Positions 1 through 13,867 of a stretch of DNA of 64,000 nucleotides are shown here, one piece after another; position 1 is the stretch's first letter, and every line of letters starts with the position of its first letter. Location: NCBI GenBank assembly GCA_902788785.1, contig CADALT010000012.1, positions 1 to 64,000 of the forward strand. Direction: 5' to 3'. This stretch comes from an uncultured Ruminococcus sp. (GTDB lineage Bacteria; Bacillota; Clostridia; Oscillospirales; Ruminococcaceae). Both the position numbers and the translations under genes were made by a program. Under the pieces are notes generated by a model, which saw only the letters and a list, made by a program, of their open reading frames with translations, made no database searches and had not been told where the DNA came from.

Positions 1-135
1 AAGTGAATAATGAATAACTAATAGTGAATAGTTAAGGTATCGCCTTTGGCGATATATTTAAATATGTCCGCAAAGCGGACACCTTGACTATTCACTATTT
101 ACTTTTCACTATTCATTATTCACTTAGCAGGCTCT
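1..135. repeat. palindromic intergenic repeat, copy A (cut by window edge)
   Basis: Long imperfect hairpin. The left arm (1-38) is complementary to 81-125, with the inner stem GTCCGC-AAA-GCGGAC at 66-80 and a second small stem TATCGCC-TTT-GGCGATA at 38-54. Positions 61-135 are identical to 63621-63695 at the other end of the window, so this is a dispersed family. It lies downstream of rpoC and carries no gene. The TATCGCC stem is absent from the second copy. Confidence 0.85.
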
Positions 136-210
136 TCGCTAAATAACGCAAAGACACTTCTGATGTGATACAACAGAAGTGTCTGAATAATACTTCTTTA
201 TAGAGCCTGC
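127..210. other. nested stem-loops downstream of rpoC
   Basis: GCAGGCTCT (127-135) can pair with AGAGCCTGC (202-210). Between them lies a perfect 10-bp stem GACACTTCTG / CAGAAGTGTC at 153-183. There is no clear U-tract on either strand, so this may be a back-up terminator or part of the neighbouring repeat. No gene is seen in 1-295. Confidence 0.45.
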
Positions 211-248
211 GATTAGTATCCCCGCCTTTTTTATGCATTGATCTTCGC

Positions 249-283
249 AAAAGAAAAACGGACGGTACATGACCGTCCGTTTT
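249..283 (-). terminator. intrinsic terminator of rpoBC
   Basis: AAAACGGACGGT pairs with ACCGTCCGTTTT around a 5-nt loop (255-283). On the minus strand a U-rich run follows (258 down to 249). It begins 13 nt after the rpoC stop. Confidence 0.9.
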
Positions 284-295
284 GTTATTATTTTA

Positions 296-3880
<3,585 letters not shown>

Positions 3881-3970
3881 CAGCGATACCCCTCTTCCTT
3901 AGTATTGCTTGCAGCCTTTACAGCACCCTCACGGTGAGGGTCTGTATCGGCTCATCTTACGCTAAACGGT

Positions 3971-6900
3971 TTATTCAAACAGGTCGTCCTCGTCAACATC
4001 GCCCGTGTAGCTGTCGTGTACATAATCGTCATCGTCGCCCAGGTCGTCATCGAAGCTGCTGCCGAAATCGTCCAGATCTCCGCTTTCCAGCTCGGATACG
4101 CCGTCCTCATCCTCTGCGCCGAATCCCTCGTCAAAGTCCTCGGACTCTGCCGACATTGTAGTATTGTCATCAGCGTAGTTTGTGGGCATGAGTTCATCGT
4201 CATCATCAAACTTCTGCTTGAGGTCGATCTCCTCATTATTGATGTTGAGCACCTTGATATCGAGGCAGAGGGACTGGAGCTCCTTGATGAGCACCTTGAA
4301 CGCCTCGGGAACACCCGGCTTGGGAACGTTCTGACCCTTGACTATTGCCTCATAGGTCTTAACACGTCCGTTCAGGTCGTCCGACTTGACAGTCAGGATC
4401 TCCTGCAGAGTATAAGCAGCGCCGTAAGCCTCCAGCGCCCAAACTTCCATCTCACCGAAACGCTGACCGCCGAACTGAGCCTTACCGCCCAGAGGCTGCT
4501 GTGTTACCAGTGAGTACGGACCTACGGAACGTGCGTGTATCTTATCGTCTACCAGGTGGTGGAGCTTGAGGTAGTACATATAGCCCACTGTAACCCTGTT
4601 ATCGAACTTTTCACCTGTTCTGCCGTCGTAAACGGTGAACTTACCGTCCTCGCTCATGCTGAGGGCGTTGGGGTTGATGACCTCGTCCATGGGGTGTATC
4701 TCGAAGTCGTCATCCTTATGCTCCAGATAGTTCTGCTGAGCCATCTTGAAGCACTCACGGATATCAGCCTCGTGCGCACCATCGAATACAGGGGTCATTA
4801 TCTTCCAGCCAAGTGCCTTTGCAGCCATACCCAGATGAACTTCAAGCACCTGACCGATATTCATACGTGAAGGCACGCCCAGAGGGTTCAGGCATATATC
4901 CAGAGGAGTACCGTCCTCCAGGAAAGGCATATCCTCCTGAGGGAGTATTCTTGAAACGACACCCTTATTACCGTGACGGCCCGCCATCTTATCGCCGACA
5001 GAGATCTTTCTCTTCTGAGCGATATAGCATCTTACCAGCATATTTACTCCGGGAGAGAGCTCATCGCAGTTATCTCTTGTGAACACTCTTACCTCGATGA
5101 TGGTACCTGCCTCACCGTGAGGTACCTTCAGGGAGTTATCCCTTACTTCTCTTGCCTTCTCACCGAAGATAGCTCTCAGCAGTCTTTCCTCGGCAGTCAG
5201 CTCGGTCTCGCCCTTAGGTGTTACCTTACCTACCAGGATATCGCCCGATCTTACCTCGGCACCTATCCTGATGATACCGTTCTCGTCCAGATCCTTCAGA
5301 GCATCCTCACCGACGTTGGGGATATCTCTTGTGATCTCCTCGGGTCCGAGCTTGGTATCTCTTGCCTCTGTCTCCAGATCTTCAATATGGATAGAGGTAT
5401 ATTTATCCTGCTTAACAAGATTTTCGTTGAGCAGTACAGCGTCCTCGTAGTTATAACCTTCCCAGGTCATGAAGCCGATGAGGGCATTCTTACCCAGTGA
5501 AAGCTCACCGTTGGAAGTTGCGGGACCGTCACCGATGATCTGGTGAGCCTCGATGCGCTCGCCCTTATCAACGATAGGTCTCTGGTTCGTGCAGGTACCT
5601 GCGTTTGATCTCTTGAACTTGGTCAGCTCGTAGGTATGCACATTGCCGTCATCCTCACGGACAACGATCTTATCAGCATCAACGCTTTCAACAACGCCCG
5701 CAGCTGTAGAAACAACAGCAACGCCCGAGTCGATACAAGCCTTGTACTCCATACCTGTGCCGACGATAGGCGACTCGGTCTTGAGCAGCGGCACAGCCTG
5801 CCTCTGCATGTTCGAGCCCATCAGTGCACGGTTTGCGTCATCGTTCTCCAGGAAAGGTATGCAGGCAGTAGCCACGGATACGACCATCTTAGGAGAAACG
5901 TCCATGAAGTCGATCTTATCGTTCTCGATCTCCAGGATCTGATCTCTGTATCTGCCGTTTACCTTAGCCCTTGCGAACTTATGATCTTCGGTCAGGGGTT
6001 CGTTAGCCTGTGCTACCATGAAGTTATCCTCCACGTCAGCGGTCATGTAAACGACCTCATCGGTAACGACGCCTGTTTCCTTATCCACTCTTCTGTAGGG
6101 GGCTTCAATGAAGCCGTACTTATTTATCCTTGCGAAAGATGCCAGGTACGAGATCAGACCGATGTTAGGTCCTTCAGGTGTCTCGATAGGGCACATTCTT
6201 CCGTAATGTGTGTAGTGAACGTCACGGACCTCAAATCCGGCTCTGTCTCTGGACAGACCTCCGGGACCGAGGGCTGAAAGTCTTCTCTTGTGAGTCAGCT
6301 CAGCAAGAGGGTTGTTCTGATCCATGAACTGTGACAGAGGAGATGAACCGAAGAACTCTCTGATAGCCGCAGTGTCGGATTCCTGCGACTGTATATTCAT
6401 TCTTTCACGGATGACTCTTTCCATTCTGGTAAAGCCGATCCTGAACTGGTTCTGGAGCAGTTCGCCTACCGAACGGATACGTCTGTTGCCCAGGTGGTCG
6501 ATATCGTCCACTGTGCCGACACCGTCGCAGAGGTTGAGGAAGTAAGAAACGGTAGCCACGATATCGTCGATAACGATGTGCTTGGGCACGAGCTCATCAG
6601 CCCTTGCTCTGATCTCTTCCTTCAGCTCCTCCTCATCAGAGGTATTCTCCAGTATATCCTTCAGCACTGCGAAGGATACCTTCTCATTGATACCGCACTC
6701 AGCAGGGTCAAAGTCAACATAAGCATCCAGATCTACCATGCCGCTGCCTATGATCTTGACTTCCTTATCCACCATTCTTGTGATGGTCTCGCCTGTGGGA
6801 GCAGTCTCATACTCCTTGACCTCGACGGAAACGAAAGCTTCCTTAACGCCTGCGGTCTCGATCTCCATAGCCTTCTCGTAGCTGATGAGATCGCCTTCCT

Positions 6901-7819
6901 CAGCAAGCACTTCGCCTGTCATGGGAGCAACAACGGGTCTTGTGAGCTTATGACCGACAAGTCTTGAGCCTACGCCCAGCTTCTTGTTATACTTATATCT
7001 GCCAAAACGTGACAGATCATATCTCTTAGCATCGAAGAACAGGTTGTTCAGATGTGTCTCGGAAGACTCAACCGTGGGAGGCTCACCGGGGCGCAGCTTC
7101 TGATATACCTGCAGCAGAGCCTCTTCCCTGTTGGCGGTCTGATCCTTCTGCATGATGGTCTGGGTCAGTCTCTCGTCAACACCGAAAGTAGCCTCTATCT
7201 CCTCATTCGTGCCAAAGCCGAGGGCACGGATGAATGTGGTTATCGGTATCTTTCTGTTCTTATCTATACGGACATAAACGACATCGTTCGAGTCCATCTC
7301 GTATTCGAGCCATGCACCTCTGTTAGGTATAACGGTAGTCTTAAACAGATCCTTGCCCGTCTTATCCTTGTCGAAAGCATAGTATACGCCGGGAGAACGT
7401 ACCAGCTGAGATACGATAACACGCTCAGCGCCGTTGATAACGAATGTGCCGCTCTCGGTCATCTTGGGGAAATCGCCCATAAAGACCTCAGACTCCTTGA
7501 TCTCTCCTGTTTCGAGATTATTGAGTCTTGCGGTGACTCTCAGGGGCACTGCATACGTAGCATCTCTCGCCTTGCACTCTGCGATCGTGTACTTCGACTC
7601 CTCATCGAAGCGGTATCCAACGAAAGTCAGCTCCAGATTACCGTTGTAATCTGTGATCGATGAAACATCCCTGAAAACTTCCTTGAGTCCCTCGTCCAGA
7701 AACCACTGATACGAGTTTTTCTGCACCTCTATGAGGTTGGGCATTTCCAGGACTTCATTGATCTTGGCAAAGCTTTTTCTGGTATTCTTACCAAGTCTCA
7801 CGTCCTTGACATTAACCAT
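3971..7819 (-). CDS. rpoB: DNA-directed RNA polymerase subunit beta
   Basis: Beta subunit of RNA polymerase, 1282 aa. The rifampicin pocket is wild-type-like ([20 protein letters not shown], with the Asp, His and Ser that mutate to resistance intact). I place the start at the ATG at 7819. An in-frame GTG at 7831 overlaps the AAGGAG ribosome site (7836-7831), while the ATG sits 11 nt after it. The C-terminus carries an acidic tail of about 80 residues ([19 protein letters not shown]) beyond the last conserved block. The gene has its own promoter and leader. rplJ/rplL, its usual upstream neighbours, are absent; comM lies upstream instead. Confidence 0.97.
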   Translation of the reverse strand: MVNVKDVRLGKNTRKSFAKINEVLEMPNLIEVQKNSYQWFLDEGLKEVFRDVSSITDYNGNLELTFVGYRFDEESKYTIAECKARDATYAVPLRVTARLNNLETGEIKESEVFMGDFPKMTESGTFVINGAERVIVSQLVRSPGVYYAFDKDKTGKDLFKTTVIPNRGAWLEYEMDSNDVVYVRIDKNRKIPITTFIRALGFGTNEEIEATFGVDERLTQTIMQKDQTANREEALLQVYQKLRPGEPPTVESSETHLNNLFFDAKRYDLSRFGRYKYNKKLGVGSRLVGHKLTRPVVAPMTGEVLAEEGDLISYEKAMEIETAGVKEAFVSVEVKEYETAPTGETITRMVDKEVKIIGSGMVDLDAYVDFDPAECGINEKVSFAVLKDILENTSDEEELKEEIRARADELVPKHIVIDDIVATVSYFLNLCDGVGTVDDIDHLGNRRIRSVGELLQNQFRIGFTRMERVIRERMNIQSQESDTAAIREFFGSSPLSQFMDQNNPLAELTHKRRLSALGPGGLSRDRAGFEVRDVHYTHYGRMCPIETPEGPNIGLISYLASFARINKYGFIEAPYRRVDKETGVVTDEVVYMTADVEDNFMVAQANEPLTEDHKFARAKVNGRYRDQILEIENDKIDFMDVSPKMVVSVATACIPFLENDDANRALMGSNMQRQAVPLLKTESPIVGTGMEYKACIDSGVAVVSTAAGVVESVDADKIVVREDDGNVHTYELTKFKRSNAGTCTNQRPIVDKGERIEAHQIIGDGPATSNGELSLGKNALIGFMTWEGYNYEDAVLLNENLVKQDKYTSIHIEDLETEARDTKLGPEEITRDIPNVGEDALKDLDENGIIRIGAEVRSGDILVGKVTPKGETELTAEERLLRAIFGEKAREVRDNSLKVPHGEAGTIIEVRVFTRDNCDELSPGVNMLVRCYIAQKRKISVGDKMAGRHGNKGVVSRILPQEDMPFLEDGTPLDICLNPLGVPSRMNIGQVLEVHLGMAAKALGWKIMTPVFDGAHEADIRECFKMAQQNYLEHKDDDFEIHPMDEVINPNALSMSEDGKFTVYDGRTGEKFDNRVTVGYMYYLKLHHLVDDKIHARSVGPYSLVTQQPLGGKAQFGGQRFGEMEVWALEAYGAAYTLQEILTVKSDDLNGRVKTYEAIVKGQNVPKPGVPEAFKVLIKELQSLCLDIKVLNINNEEIDLKQKFDDDDELMPTNYADDNTTMSAESEDFDEGFGAEDEDGVSELESGDLDDFGSSFDDDLGDDDDYVHDSYTGDVDEDDLFE

Positions 7820-7994
7820 AGGCTCGATCACTCCTTAATTTATTGTAAGATCTTTGTTAACTTTTTGTGACACAGTGTTTCTCATTCCCGAACAGGCAAG
7901 TCTGAAAATCGCTGTCCACAAGCGGATCAGCCTTATATTCTGCGGTTTTTCACGCAATCCGAAGGCGTAAAGATCCATTATGATACAGTATAAA
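7820..7994 (-). promoter_or_regulatory. long structured leader of rpoBC
   Basis: About 170 nt separate the rpoB promoter from its start codon. On the minus strand GTGGACAG (about 7921-7914) can pair with CTGTGTCAC (about 7875-7867) with one bulge, enclosing roughly 40 nt that themselves contain CTTGCCTG-TTCG-GGAATGAG. It encodes no obvious leader peptide. A role in control of polymerase synthesis is inference from position and length only. Confidence 0.45.
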
Positions 7995-8023
7995 ATTATA
8001 TCACATCAAAAGCCCATTGTCAA
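7995..8023 (-). promoter_or_regulatory. sigma-A promoter of rpoBC
   Basis: TTGACA (8023-8018), a 17-nt spacer ending in TGA, then TATAAT (8000-7995). Both hexamers are perfect consensus and the -10 is extended (TGATATAAT). Confidence 0.93.
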
Positions 8024-8189
8024 GGGCAAAGGGGGCTTACAAAGCTTTGAAAAAATATTTTCCCCGATTTTCACAAAAACGGGGAACTGTCAAGGCGAAA
8101 AGTTTTACAATTACCATTCATAAGATTTTCAGTAAATTTTTTGTAAACACATACAGTATATGGAAGCTGCAGACCTCATTTTCAACTCA

Positions 8190-8229
8190 AAAAACGCCCC
8201 ACGTAAGACCATGATCTTTCCCGTGGGGC
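8190..8229 (-). terminator. intrinsic terminator after comM
   Basis: GCCCCACG (8196-8203) pairs with CGTGGGGC (8222-8229), followed on the minus strand by GTTTTTT. It separates the hydrolase-comM unit from rpoBC. Confidence 0.88.
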
Positions 8230-8238
8230 AACATCTGC

Positions 8239-9771
8239 TTATTTATCATTCCAGTATTTGCGGTCAAGACTGCGGTACTGCACCGCCTGCAAAACGTGGG
8301 CTTTGCTGATGACTTCGCTGTTATCCATATCAGCCACCGTTCTTGACAATTTCATCAGCTTATCGAATGCACGTCCCGAAAGCCCCAGATTATCGAAAAC
8401 TTTCTTCAGTGCCTGATCCGCATCTTCGGTCATTGGGCAGAATTCCTGTAGTTTGTTCGGAGTTATGCCTGCGTTGCAGATTATATCCGTGCCCTCAAAA
8501 CGTGCGGTCTGTATATCTCTGGCTTTCTGCACCCTCGCCCTTATCTCAGCCGAGCTTTCCGCCTTTTCTTTGGAAGAAAGATCAGCATACTCAACAGGTG
8601 CCGCCTCGATATGTATATCGAACCTGTCCAGCAGCGGACCGCTTATCTTATTAAGATAGTTCACGACCTGTTTGTGCGAACATATGCACTTTCTCGTGGG
8701 ATGCCCGTAATATCCGCAGGGACAGGGGTTCATCGCACCTATCAGCATGAATGAGCTCGGGTAGCTTATCGTGCCGAATGCCCTTGATATGGTCACACGC
8801 TTATCCTCCAGCGGCTGTCTGAGTATCTCCAGCGAAGTCCTGGAAAATTCAGCCAGTTCGTCCAGAAACAGCAGCCCGTTATGCGCAAGGGATATCTCCC
8901 CGGGCTTAGGTATGCTGCCTCCGCCCGCAAGTCCTGCCGAGGACACCGTATGGTGCGGCGAACGGAAAGGTCTTACGGTTATGAGCGGATCGTCCTTATC
9001 TATAAGCCCTGCCACGGAATGTATTTTCGTGGTCTCGATGGACTCGGCGAATGTCATGGCAGGAAGTATCGAAGGCATACGCTTTGCAAGCATCGATTTG
9101 CCCGAACCGGGAGGTCCTATCATCAGCACATTGTGTCCGCCTGCCGCCGCTATCTCCAGCGCTTTTTTGGCAGTCTCCTGACCCTTTACGTCCATGAAAT
9201 CAACATTGCCGTAATACGAGGTATTTTCGGGCTTATAGGGTTTTGCCGCAGCTATCTCCGTCCTGCCGCACAGGTGCAGCACCAGTTCACCCAGCGACCC
9301 TACACCGTAACATTCTATCCCCTCGACCACCGAAGCTTCACGCAGATTGTCCACAGGCACGAAAATACGCTCCATACCGCTTTCCTTGGCAAGTATCGCC
9401 ATGGGCAGCACGCCCTTGACGGGTCTTATCTCACCGCTGAGCGCCACTTCACCCAGGAATACGGACTTCGCCAGATATTCTGTTGACGAATATCCCAATA
9501 TCCTCATGACAGCCACAGCAATGGCAAGGTCATGTACAGCGCCTGTCTTTTTAACATCAGCCGGGGCAAGGTTCACAAGCACGCTCGCCTGCGGAAAGTT
9601 TATGTTGTAGTTGCGAAAAGCCGCACGTATCCTCTCACGGCTCTCCTTAACGGAAATATCCGCAAGCCCCACTATATCAAATGCCTCTACACCATCAGAG
9701 GTCTCTATCTCCACGGTCACAGGGAACGCATTCAGCCCCAGCAGACCAAGACTGTTTATACGGGCATACAT
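8239..9771 (-). CDS. comM: ComM/YifB-family Mg-chelatase-like AAA+ ATPase
   Basis: 510 aa, full length for the YifB/ComM family. The N-terminal third is the Lon-like domain. The AAA+ core carries Walker A GPPGSGKS (about residue 218) and the LFLDELAEF Walker B. A four-cysteine zinc motif (CPCGYYGHPTRKCIC) follows, then the C-terminal Mg-chelatase domain. Characterised family members are ring helicases that promote branch migration during natural transformation; the role here is inferred. Start ATG has GGAGG at 9 nt. It is 16 nt downstream of the hydrolase gene and probably cotranscribed with it. Confidence 0.9.
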   Translation of the reverse strand: MYARINSLGLLGLNAFPVTVEIETSDGVEAFDIVGLADISVKESRERIRAAFRNYNINFPQASVLVNLAPADVKKTGAVHDLAIAVAVMRILGYSSTEYLAKSVFLGEVALSGEIRPVKGVLPMAILAKESGMERIFVPVDNLREASVVEGIECYGVGSLGELVLHLCGRTEIAAAKPYKPENTSYYGNVDFMDVKGQETAKKALEIAAAGGHNVLMIGPPGSGKSMLAKRMPSILPAMTFAESIETTKIHSVAGLIDKDDPLITVRPFRSPHHTVSSAGLAGGGSIPKPGEISLAHNGLLFLDELAEFSRTSLEILRQPLEDKRVTISRAFGTISYPSSFMLIGAMNPCPCGYYGHPTRKCICSHKQVVNYLNKISGPLLDRFDIHIEAAPVEYADLSSKEKAESSAEIRARVQKARDIQTARFEGTDIICNAGITPNKLQEFCPMTEDADQALKKVFDNLGLSGRAFDKLMKLSRTVADMDNSEVISKAHVLQAVQYRSLDRKYWNDK

Positions 9772-9787
9772 CCTGCCTCATCCTCCG

Positions 9788-10768
9788 TTATTTGTCCAAA
9801 ACGCTCTCAATGAAGTCAGCTACATCTGCATAGACTTCTTCATTGTTAAGTTCATTTATGACCTCGTGACGTGCGCCGTTGTAAAGCTTCAGCTCCACAT
9901 CGCAGTCATAAAGGCGCAGACGGTTATACACTTTCAGCACGCCCTTGCCGCAGTCACCCACAGGGTCCTTGCTGCCCGATATAAGATATGTAGGCAGTTC
10001 CTTGGGATATTTCTCGAACCATCTGTTCTTATTTACATAGTAATTCACAGCCACAAGGTTCTCAAAACCGTTTATTGTAAACGAGAAATTACAGTACGGG
10101 TCAGCCACATAAGCGGCAATCTTATCCTTGTCACGGTTGAGCCAGCTACCCAGCTCTCTGCACCCTGCTTTAGTATTGTAAATGCCGTATTTTCCGAACA
10201 TCGCCTTGTTTGTGAAATCAGGGCGATAACGTCCGCCCTTGATTGCTTTAAGACCAGACAGATATGTGAGCAGCTGCGGCTCCGTACCCAGTGCTGCGCT
10301 CGTGCCGCTGAAAATAACGCCCTTGAATTCATCTGTATACTGCGTTACATAAGCTCTTCCCAGCAGGCTGCCCATGCTGTGTGCAAACAGTATAAAAGGC
10401 AGGTCGGGGTATTCCTTCTTCATTATCGCAGTGAGCCTGTGCATATCCGCAACACAGTGCTGCCAGCCCTTTTCAGCAGAGAACCAGCCACGCTCCTCAT
10501 TCTGCGCAGGGTCGATGATGCCGTCGCTGTCCCTTGCAAGCTTAGCGGCAGTCATGCCGTGACCAAGGTGATCGTTGCCCACAACGATGTAGCCGCAGTC
10601 ATTCAGAAATCTTGCGAAATCTCTGTATCTTCGTATATATTCACACATACCGTGGGATATCTGCACCACAGCACGAGGTGTCATGCCATCTTTTGTATAT
10701 ATCTCGTAGTATATCTGTTTGCCCTTGTCTGTCGATGGAAAATACCTCTTTTCGATGTTGTAAGCCAT
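9788..10768 (-). CDS. alpha/beta hydrolase, monoacylglycerol-lipase-like
   Basis: 326 aa serine hydrolase. The nucleophile elbow is HSMGS (FAHSMGSLLG), the acid is in SGSKDPVGD, and the histidine is in NGARHEVINE. These spacings match the monoglyceride lipase/lysophospholipase group. No signal peptide is seen, so it is probably cytosolic. The start is the ATG at 10768, 8 nt after AAAGGAGG; an upstream in-frame ATG lacks a ribosome site. First gene of a two-gene unit with comM. The substrate cannot be told from sequence. Confidence 0.8.
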   Translation of the reverse strand: MAYNIEKRYFPSTDKGKQIYYEIYTKDGMTPRAVVQISHGMCEYIRRYRDFARFLNDCGYIVVGNDHLGHGMTAAKLARDSDGIIDPAQNEERGWFSAEKGWQHCVADMHRLTAIMKKEYPDLPFILFAHSMGSLLGRAYVTQYTDEFKGVIFSGTSAALGTEPQLLTYLSGLKAIKGGRYRPDFTNKAMFGKYGIYNTKAGCRELGSWLNRDKDKIAAYVADPYCNFSFTINGFENLVAVNYYVNKNRWFEKYPKELPTYLISGSKDPVGDCGKGVLKVYNRLRLYDCDVELKLYNGARHEVINELNNEEVYADVADFIESVLDK

Positions 10769-10872
10769 AAATGTTTCCTCCTTTGGTCTATCCATGATAT
10801 TCTGCGATATTTATTTTGCAAGCACACAACGGTCATTTCACTGTCAGTGATTTGGCACCTGCTTTAAATTAA

Positions 10873-10901
10873 AGTATATCACAAAACCCTCCAACATTCA
10901 A
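10873..10901 (-). promoter_or_regulatory. promoter of hydrolase-comM unit
   Basis: TTGAAT (10901-10896), 17-nt spacer ending TGA, TATACT (10878-10873), an extended -10. The 10769-11147 gap holds only this promoter and the divergent pgm promoter. Confidence 0.75.
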
Positions 10902-11040
10902 GGCTTATTTACAAATATTTTTGTACATTTTCTAAAAATCTTTTGCTGTTTTTTTGATAAATAATAAATTTCCACACATCATGTGCAGATAAATATGCGA
11001 AAAAAATATGTCATTTGCCATAAAAAAAGCTTTATCCCCC

Positions 11041-11068
11041 TTGATATTTTTTTGAAATATGGTATAAT
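11041..11068 (+). promoter_or_regulatory. promoter of pgm
   Basis: TTGATA (11041-11046), 16-nt spacer, TATAAT (11063-11068). A small stem CTCGCC / GGGTGAG lies between it and the gene. Confidence 0.75.
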
Positions 11069-11147
11069 GGGATTTGTAGAGTATAACTCGCCTTGTGATA
11101 GGGTGAGTGCGATACATTTTTCCAAAAATTTCTAAGAGGTGATATTT

Positions 11148-12869
11148 ATGAGTAAAGAAACCGAACTGTACAAGCTGTGGTGCGAAAAGGCTGTTGATGA
11201 CCCTGACCTTCAGACTGAACTGAAGTCCATCGAGGGCGATGACGACGCTATCCTCGACCGCTTCTACAGAAACCTTGAATTCGGTACAGGCGGTCTGCGC
11301 GGCGTTATAGGTGCAGGCGCTTACAGACTGAATGTTTATACCATAAGACGTGCAACACAGGGTCTTGCAGACTACGTCAACCAGGCTTTCAAGGATGCTG
11401 CTGTGGCTGTATCTTACGATTCAAGAATAAAGTCCGACGTTTTCGCCAAGGAGACTGCTGCTGTACTGGCTGCAAACGGCATCAAGGTATATATCTATAC
11501 AGAACTCATGCCCACACCCTGCCTTTCATGGGCTGTACGTGAGCTGAAATGCCAGGCAGGCGTTATGGTAACAGCTTCCCACAACCCCGCAAAGTACAAC
11601 GGTTATAAGGTATACGGCGATGACGGCTGCCAGCTGACACTCGATGCTGCAAATATCGTCACCGAGAAGATAGAGGCTGTCGATATGTTCGGCGGCGCTA
11701 AGGTAATGGATTTTGAGGAAGGCATAAAGTCAGGCAAAATAGAGTATATCAAGCAGGAAGTCATCGACAAGTACCTTGATAAGGTAGCTGAACAGGGCAT
11801 CCACACCGACCTCGTGGCTGACAGCGGACTGAAGGTCGTATATACTCCTCTGAACGGCACAGGCAACAAGCCCGTTCGTGCAATACTCAAAAAGATCGGT
11901 ATAAAGGACGTTACAGTTGTTCCCGAGCAGGAGAACCCCGACGGCAACTTCACCACCTGTCCTTTCCCGAACCCCGAGATAAAGGAAGCACTGGCAAAGG
12001 GTCTGGAGCTTTGTGCTAAGGTAAAGCCCGACCTGCTGCTCGCCACCGACCCCGACTGTGACCGTGTAGGTATCGCAGTACCCGATCCCGACGGCAATTT
12101 CGTACTGTTCTCGGGCAACGAGGTAGGCGCTATGCTGCTCAAGTACATCTGTCAGGAGAGGACAGCGCTGGGCACTATGCCTAAGGATCCTGTGGCAGTA
12201 AAGACCATAGTTACCACTGATATCTGCCGCAAGATCGCTGATGAATACGGTGTTGAGCTGAGAAATGTGCTCACAGGCTTCAAGTTCATCGGTGAACAGA
12301 TCGGCTTCCTTGAGAAGGACGGTCAGGCTGACCGCTATATCTTCGGTTACGAGGAGAGCTACGGCTATCTGTCAGGCTCTTATGTACGTGATAAGGACGC
12401 AGTCGTTGCATCAATGCTCATCTGCGAGATGGCAGCATTCTACCGCACCAAGGGCATAACTCTGCTGCAGGCAAGAGAAGACCTGTACAAGCAGTACGGC
12501 AACTATCTGCACAGTCAGGAATCCTTCCAGTGCGAGGGTGCCAGCGGCATGGAGCGCATGAAGGAAATAATGGCAGACCTGAGAGCAAACGCTCCCAAGT
12601 CCATAGGCGGACTGAAAGTTACCTCGGTAGCTGACTACATCGCATCTGTTAAAACAGACTGTGCAACAGGCGCAAAGACCGCCATCACACTGCCTAAGTC
12701 GGACGTACTCGCATTCGAGCTGGAGCAGGGTGCAAGCGTCATCATCAGACCCTCGGGCACAGAGCCTAAGATAAAGGCATATTACACCGCTATCGGTGAA
12801 ACAAGAGCTGATGCTGAAAAGACAGAAGCAGCTCTGAAAGCCGATTTCAAGAAGATTCTCGGTTTCTGA
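11148..12869 (+). CDS. pgm: phosphoglucomutase/phosphomannomutase
   Basis: 573 aa alpha-D-phosphohexomutase that interconverts hexose-1- and hexose-6-phosphates, the link between sugar catabolism and polysaccharide precursors. All four family signatures are visible: phosphoserine loop TASHNPAKYNGYK (about residue 143), metal loop TDPDCDRVG, sugar-specificity loop GYEESYGYL, and phosphate loop RPSGTEPKIKAY. The length fits the long Firmicutes PgcA-type enzymes. The start ATG is set by AAGAGGTGAT just upstream; the in-frame GTG at 11139 overlaps that site. It is a single-gene unit, and its terminator has been split by a mobile cassette. Confidence 0.93.
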   Translation: MSKETELYKLWCEKAVDDPDLQTELKSIEGDDDAILDRFYRNLEFGTGGLRGVIGAGAYRLNVYTIRRATQGLADYVNQAFKDAAVAVSYDSRIKSDVFAKETAAVLAANGIKVYIYTELMPTPCLSWAVRELKCQAGVMVTASHNPAKYNGYKVYGDDGCQLTLDAANIVTEKIEAVDMFGGAKVMDFEEGIKSGKIEYIKQEVIDKYLDKVAEQGIHTDLVADSGLKVVYTPLNGTGNKPVRAILKKIGIKDVTVVPEQENPDGNFTTCPFPNPEIKEALAKGLELCAKVKPDLLLATDPDCDRVGIAVPDPDGNFVLFSGNEVGAMLLKYICQERTALGTMPKDPVAVKTIVTTDICRKIADEYGVELRNVLTGFKFIGEQIGFLEKDGQADRYIFGYEESYGYLSGSYVRDKDAVVASMLICEMAAFYRTKGITLLQAREDLYKQYGNYLHSQESFQCEGASGMERMKEIMADLRANAPKSIGGLKVTSVADYIASVKTDCATGAKTAITLPKSDVLAFELEQGASVIIRPSGTEPKIKAYYTAIGETRADAEKTEAALKADFKKILGF

Positions 12870-12888
12870 TAACACCAATAACAACACT

Positions 12889-12902
12889 GCCCCCACGGGA
12901 TA
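12889..12902 (+). repeat. left half of split pgm terminator stem
   Basis: GCCCCCACGGGATA begins 19 nt after the pgm stop. It is complementary, with one C-A mismatch, to TATCCCATGGGGGC at 13941-13954, which is followed by TTTT. Together they would form a 14-bp intrinsic terminator, but the cassette now separates the halves by 1038 nt. Confidence 0.85.
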
Positions 12903-13000
12903 AGACGGATACCCATATAGAAGTTTTGCCCCAAAGCGTTTATGCGCTTAGGGGCATTATATTATATTTTATACGGTTGCTAAGATAAATCAGAATTTGT

Positions 13001-13798
13001 CTATTTCAGTTTCTTAATAAAATCCAGTATTCTTTTGTTCACTACAGTAGGATTATCCACATTAGAATTATGTGCTGCGCCCGAGATCCAGACCAATGGA
13101 TATCCAGTACGCCGTGCCCACTCTCTATTGTATGCTCTTACTTTTCCGGTAGTATCTTTTTCGCCAACAACCAGAAGAACCGGACATGAGATTTTGCACT
13201 CTCTGTTGTCATTCATAAAACCAGCGTATCCAATACCCATGAGGTGGCAAAGTTCTGCTTTGTTATATGGTTCAATCATGTTTACCATGTTTTCTCGCCC
13301 ATTTTCTGTCAAGGCGTTTTGCTTTGCCATAGAAGACTTAAGAAGTTTCTTCGGAAACAACTTGGACATCCATTCAATCTGCTTAAGCCACCAAATGTCA
13401 GATTTTGAATAATACTCACCATACGGACAAGAGTCTATAGACACAAAAGCCTTTACCATTTGTGGAAATCTGCAAATAAAAGCTTGGGCGATGAACCCAC
13501 CCATTGACTGTCCAATTAACACGACTGTCGAAATTTTATTTTCATCAAGTATTTTCTTCAATCCATTCGCAGCATTTTCATAGGTGAAATCCTTGTATGG
13601 TCGTGATTCTCCGTGTGCAGGAGCATCCCACGCAATGATATTGTACATCCCCTCAAAAAAGGAAAACTGCTGTTCAAACATAGTATGATTTGCGGTCAGT
13701 CCATGAAGGAAAAATAGGGTGTCTCTGGACATGTCAAATACATCCGATTTCCAATAAACGATTCTCCCTATTGAATCATCAATTGTCCCTTTTTGCAT
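13001..13798 (-). CDS. alpha/beta hydrolase (cassette cargo)
   Basis: 265 aa alpha/beta-fold hydrolase. The oxyanion segment is FLHGLTANH. The nucleophile elbow is GQSMGG (about residue 91), the acid lies in VVGEKDTTG, and the histidine in SGAAHNSNVDNP. This order is typical of small esterase or epoxide-hydrolase-like enzymes. No signal peptide is seen. ATG start after AAGAGGT. Base use is visibly more A+T-rich than in the flanking housekeeping genes, consistent with acquisition. It is the only gene in its cassette and runs from the cassette promoter. The substrate is unknown; detoxification or quorum-signal hydrolysis are possibilities only. Confidence 0.8.
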   Translation of the reverse strand: MQKGTIDDSIGRIVYWKSDVFDMSRDTLFFLHGLTANHTMFEQQFSFFEGMYNIIAWDAPAHGESRPYKDFTYENAANGLKKILDENKISTVVLIGQSMGGFIAQAFICRFPQMVKAFVSIDSCPYGEYYSKSDIWWLKQIEWMSKLFPKKLLKSSMAKQNALTENGRENMVNMIEPYNKAELCHLMGIGYAGFMNDNRECKISCPVLLVVGEKDTTGKVRAYNREWARRTGYPLVWISGAAHNSNVDNPTVVNKRILDFIKKLK

Positions 13799-13838
13799 AA
13801 CAGGTTACCTCTTAAAATTTCGATTTATGTTCGTAACA

Positions 13839-13867
13839 ATTATAGCATAACATTGCTGCATTGTCAA
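13839..13867 (-). promoter_or_regulatory. cassette 1 promoter
   Basis: TTGACA (13867-13862), 17-nt spacer ending TGC, TATAAT (13844-13839): perfect hexamers with extended -10. It starts 7 nt past the 39-nt hairpin. The same arrangement occurs in cassette 2. Confidence 0.92.

Noticed and set aside
3971-7831. GTG at 7831 as rpoB start
   Set aside because: It overlaps the AAGGAG ribosome site; the ATG at 7819 is correctly spaced.
8017-8214. Plus-strand frame of 65 codons upstream of comM terminator
   Set aside because: Starts at a TTG inside the rpoB promoter, has no ribosome site and runs through the terminator.
10932-11117. Minus-strand frame of 61 codons between hydrolase and pgm
   Set aside because: Overlaps the pgm promoter, has A/T-driven composition and no ribosome site.
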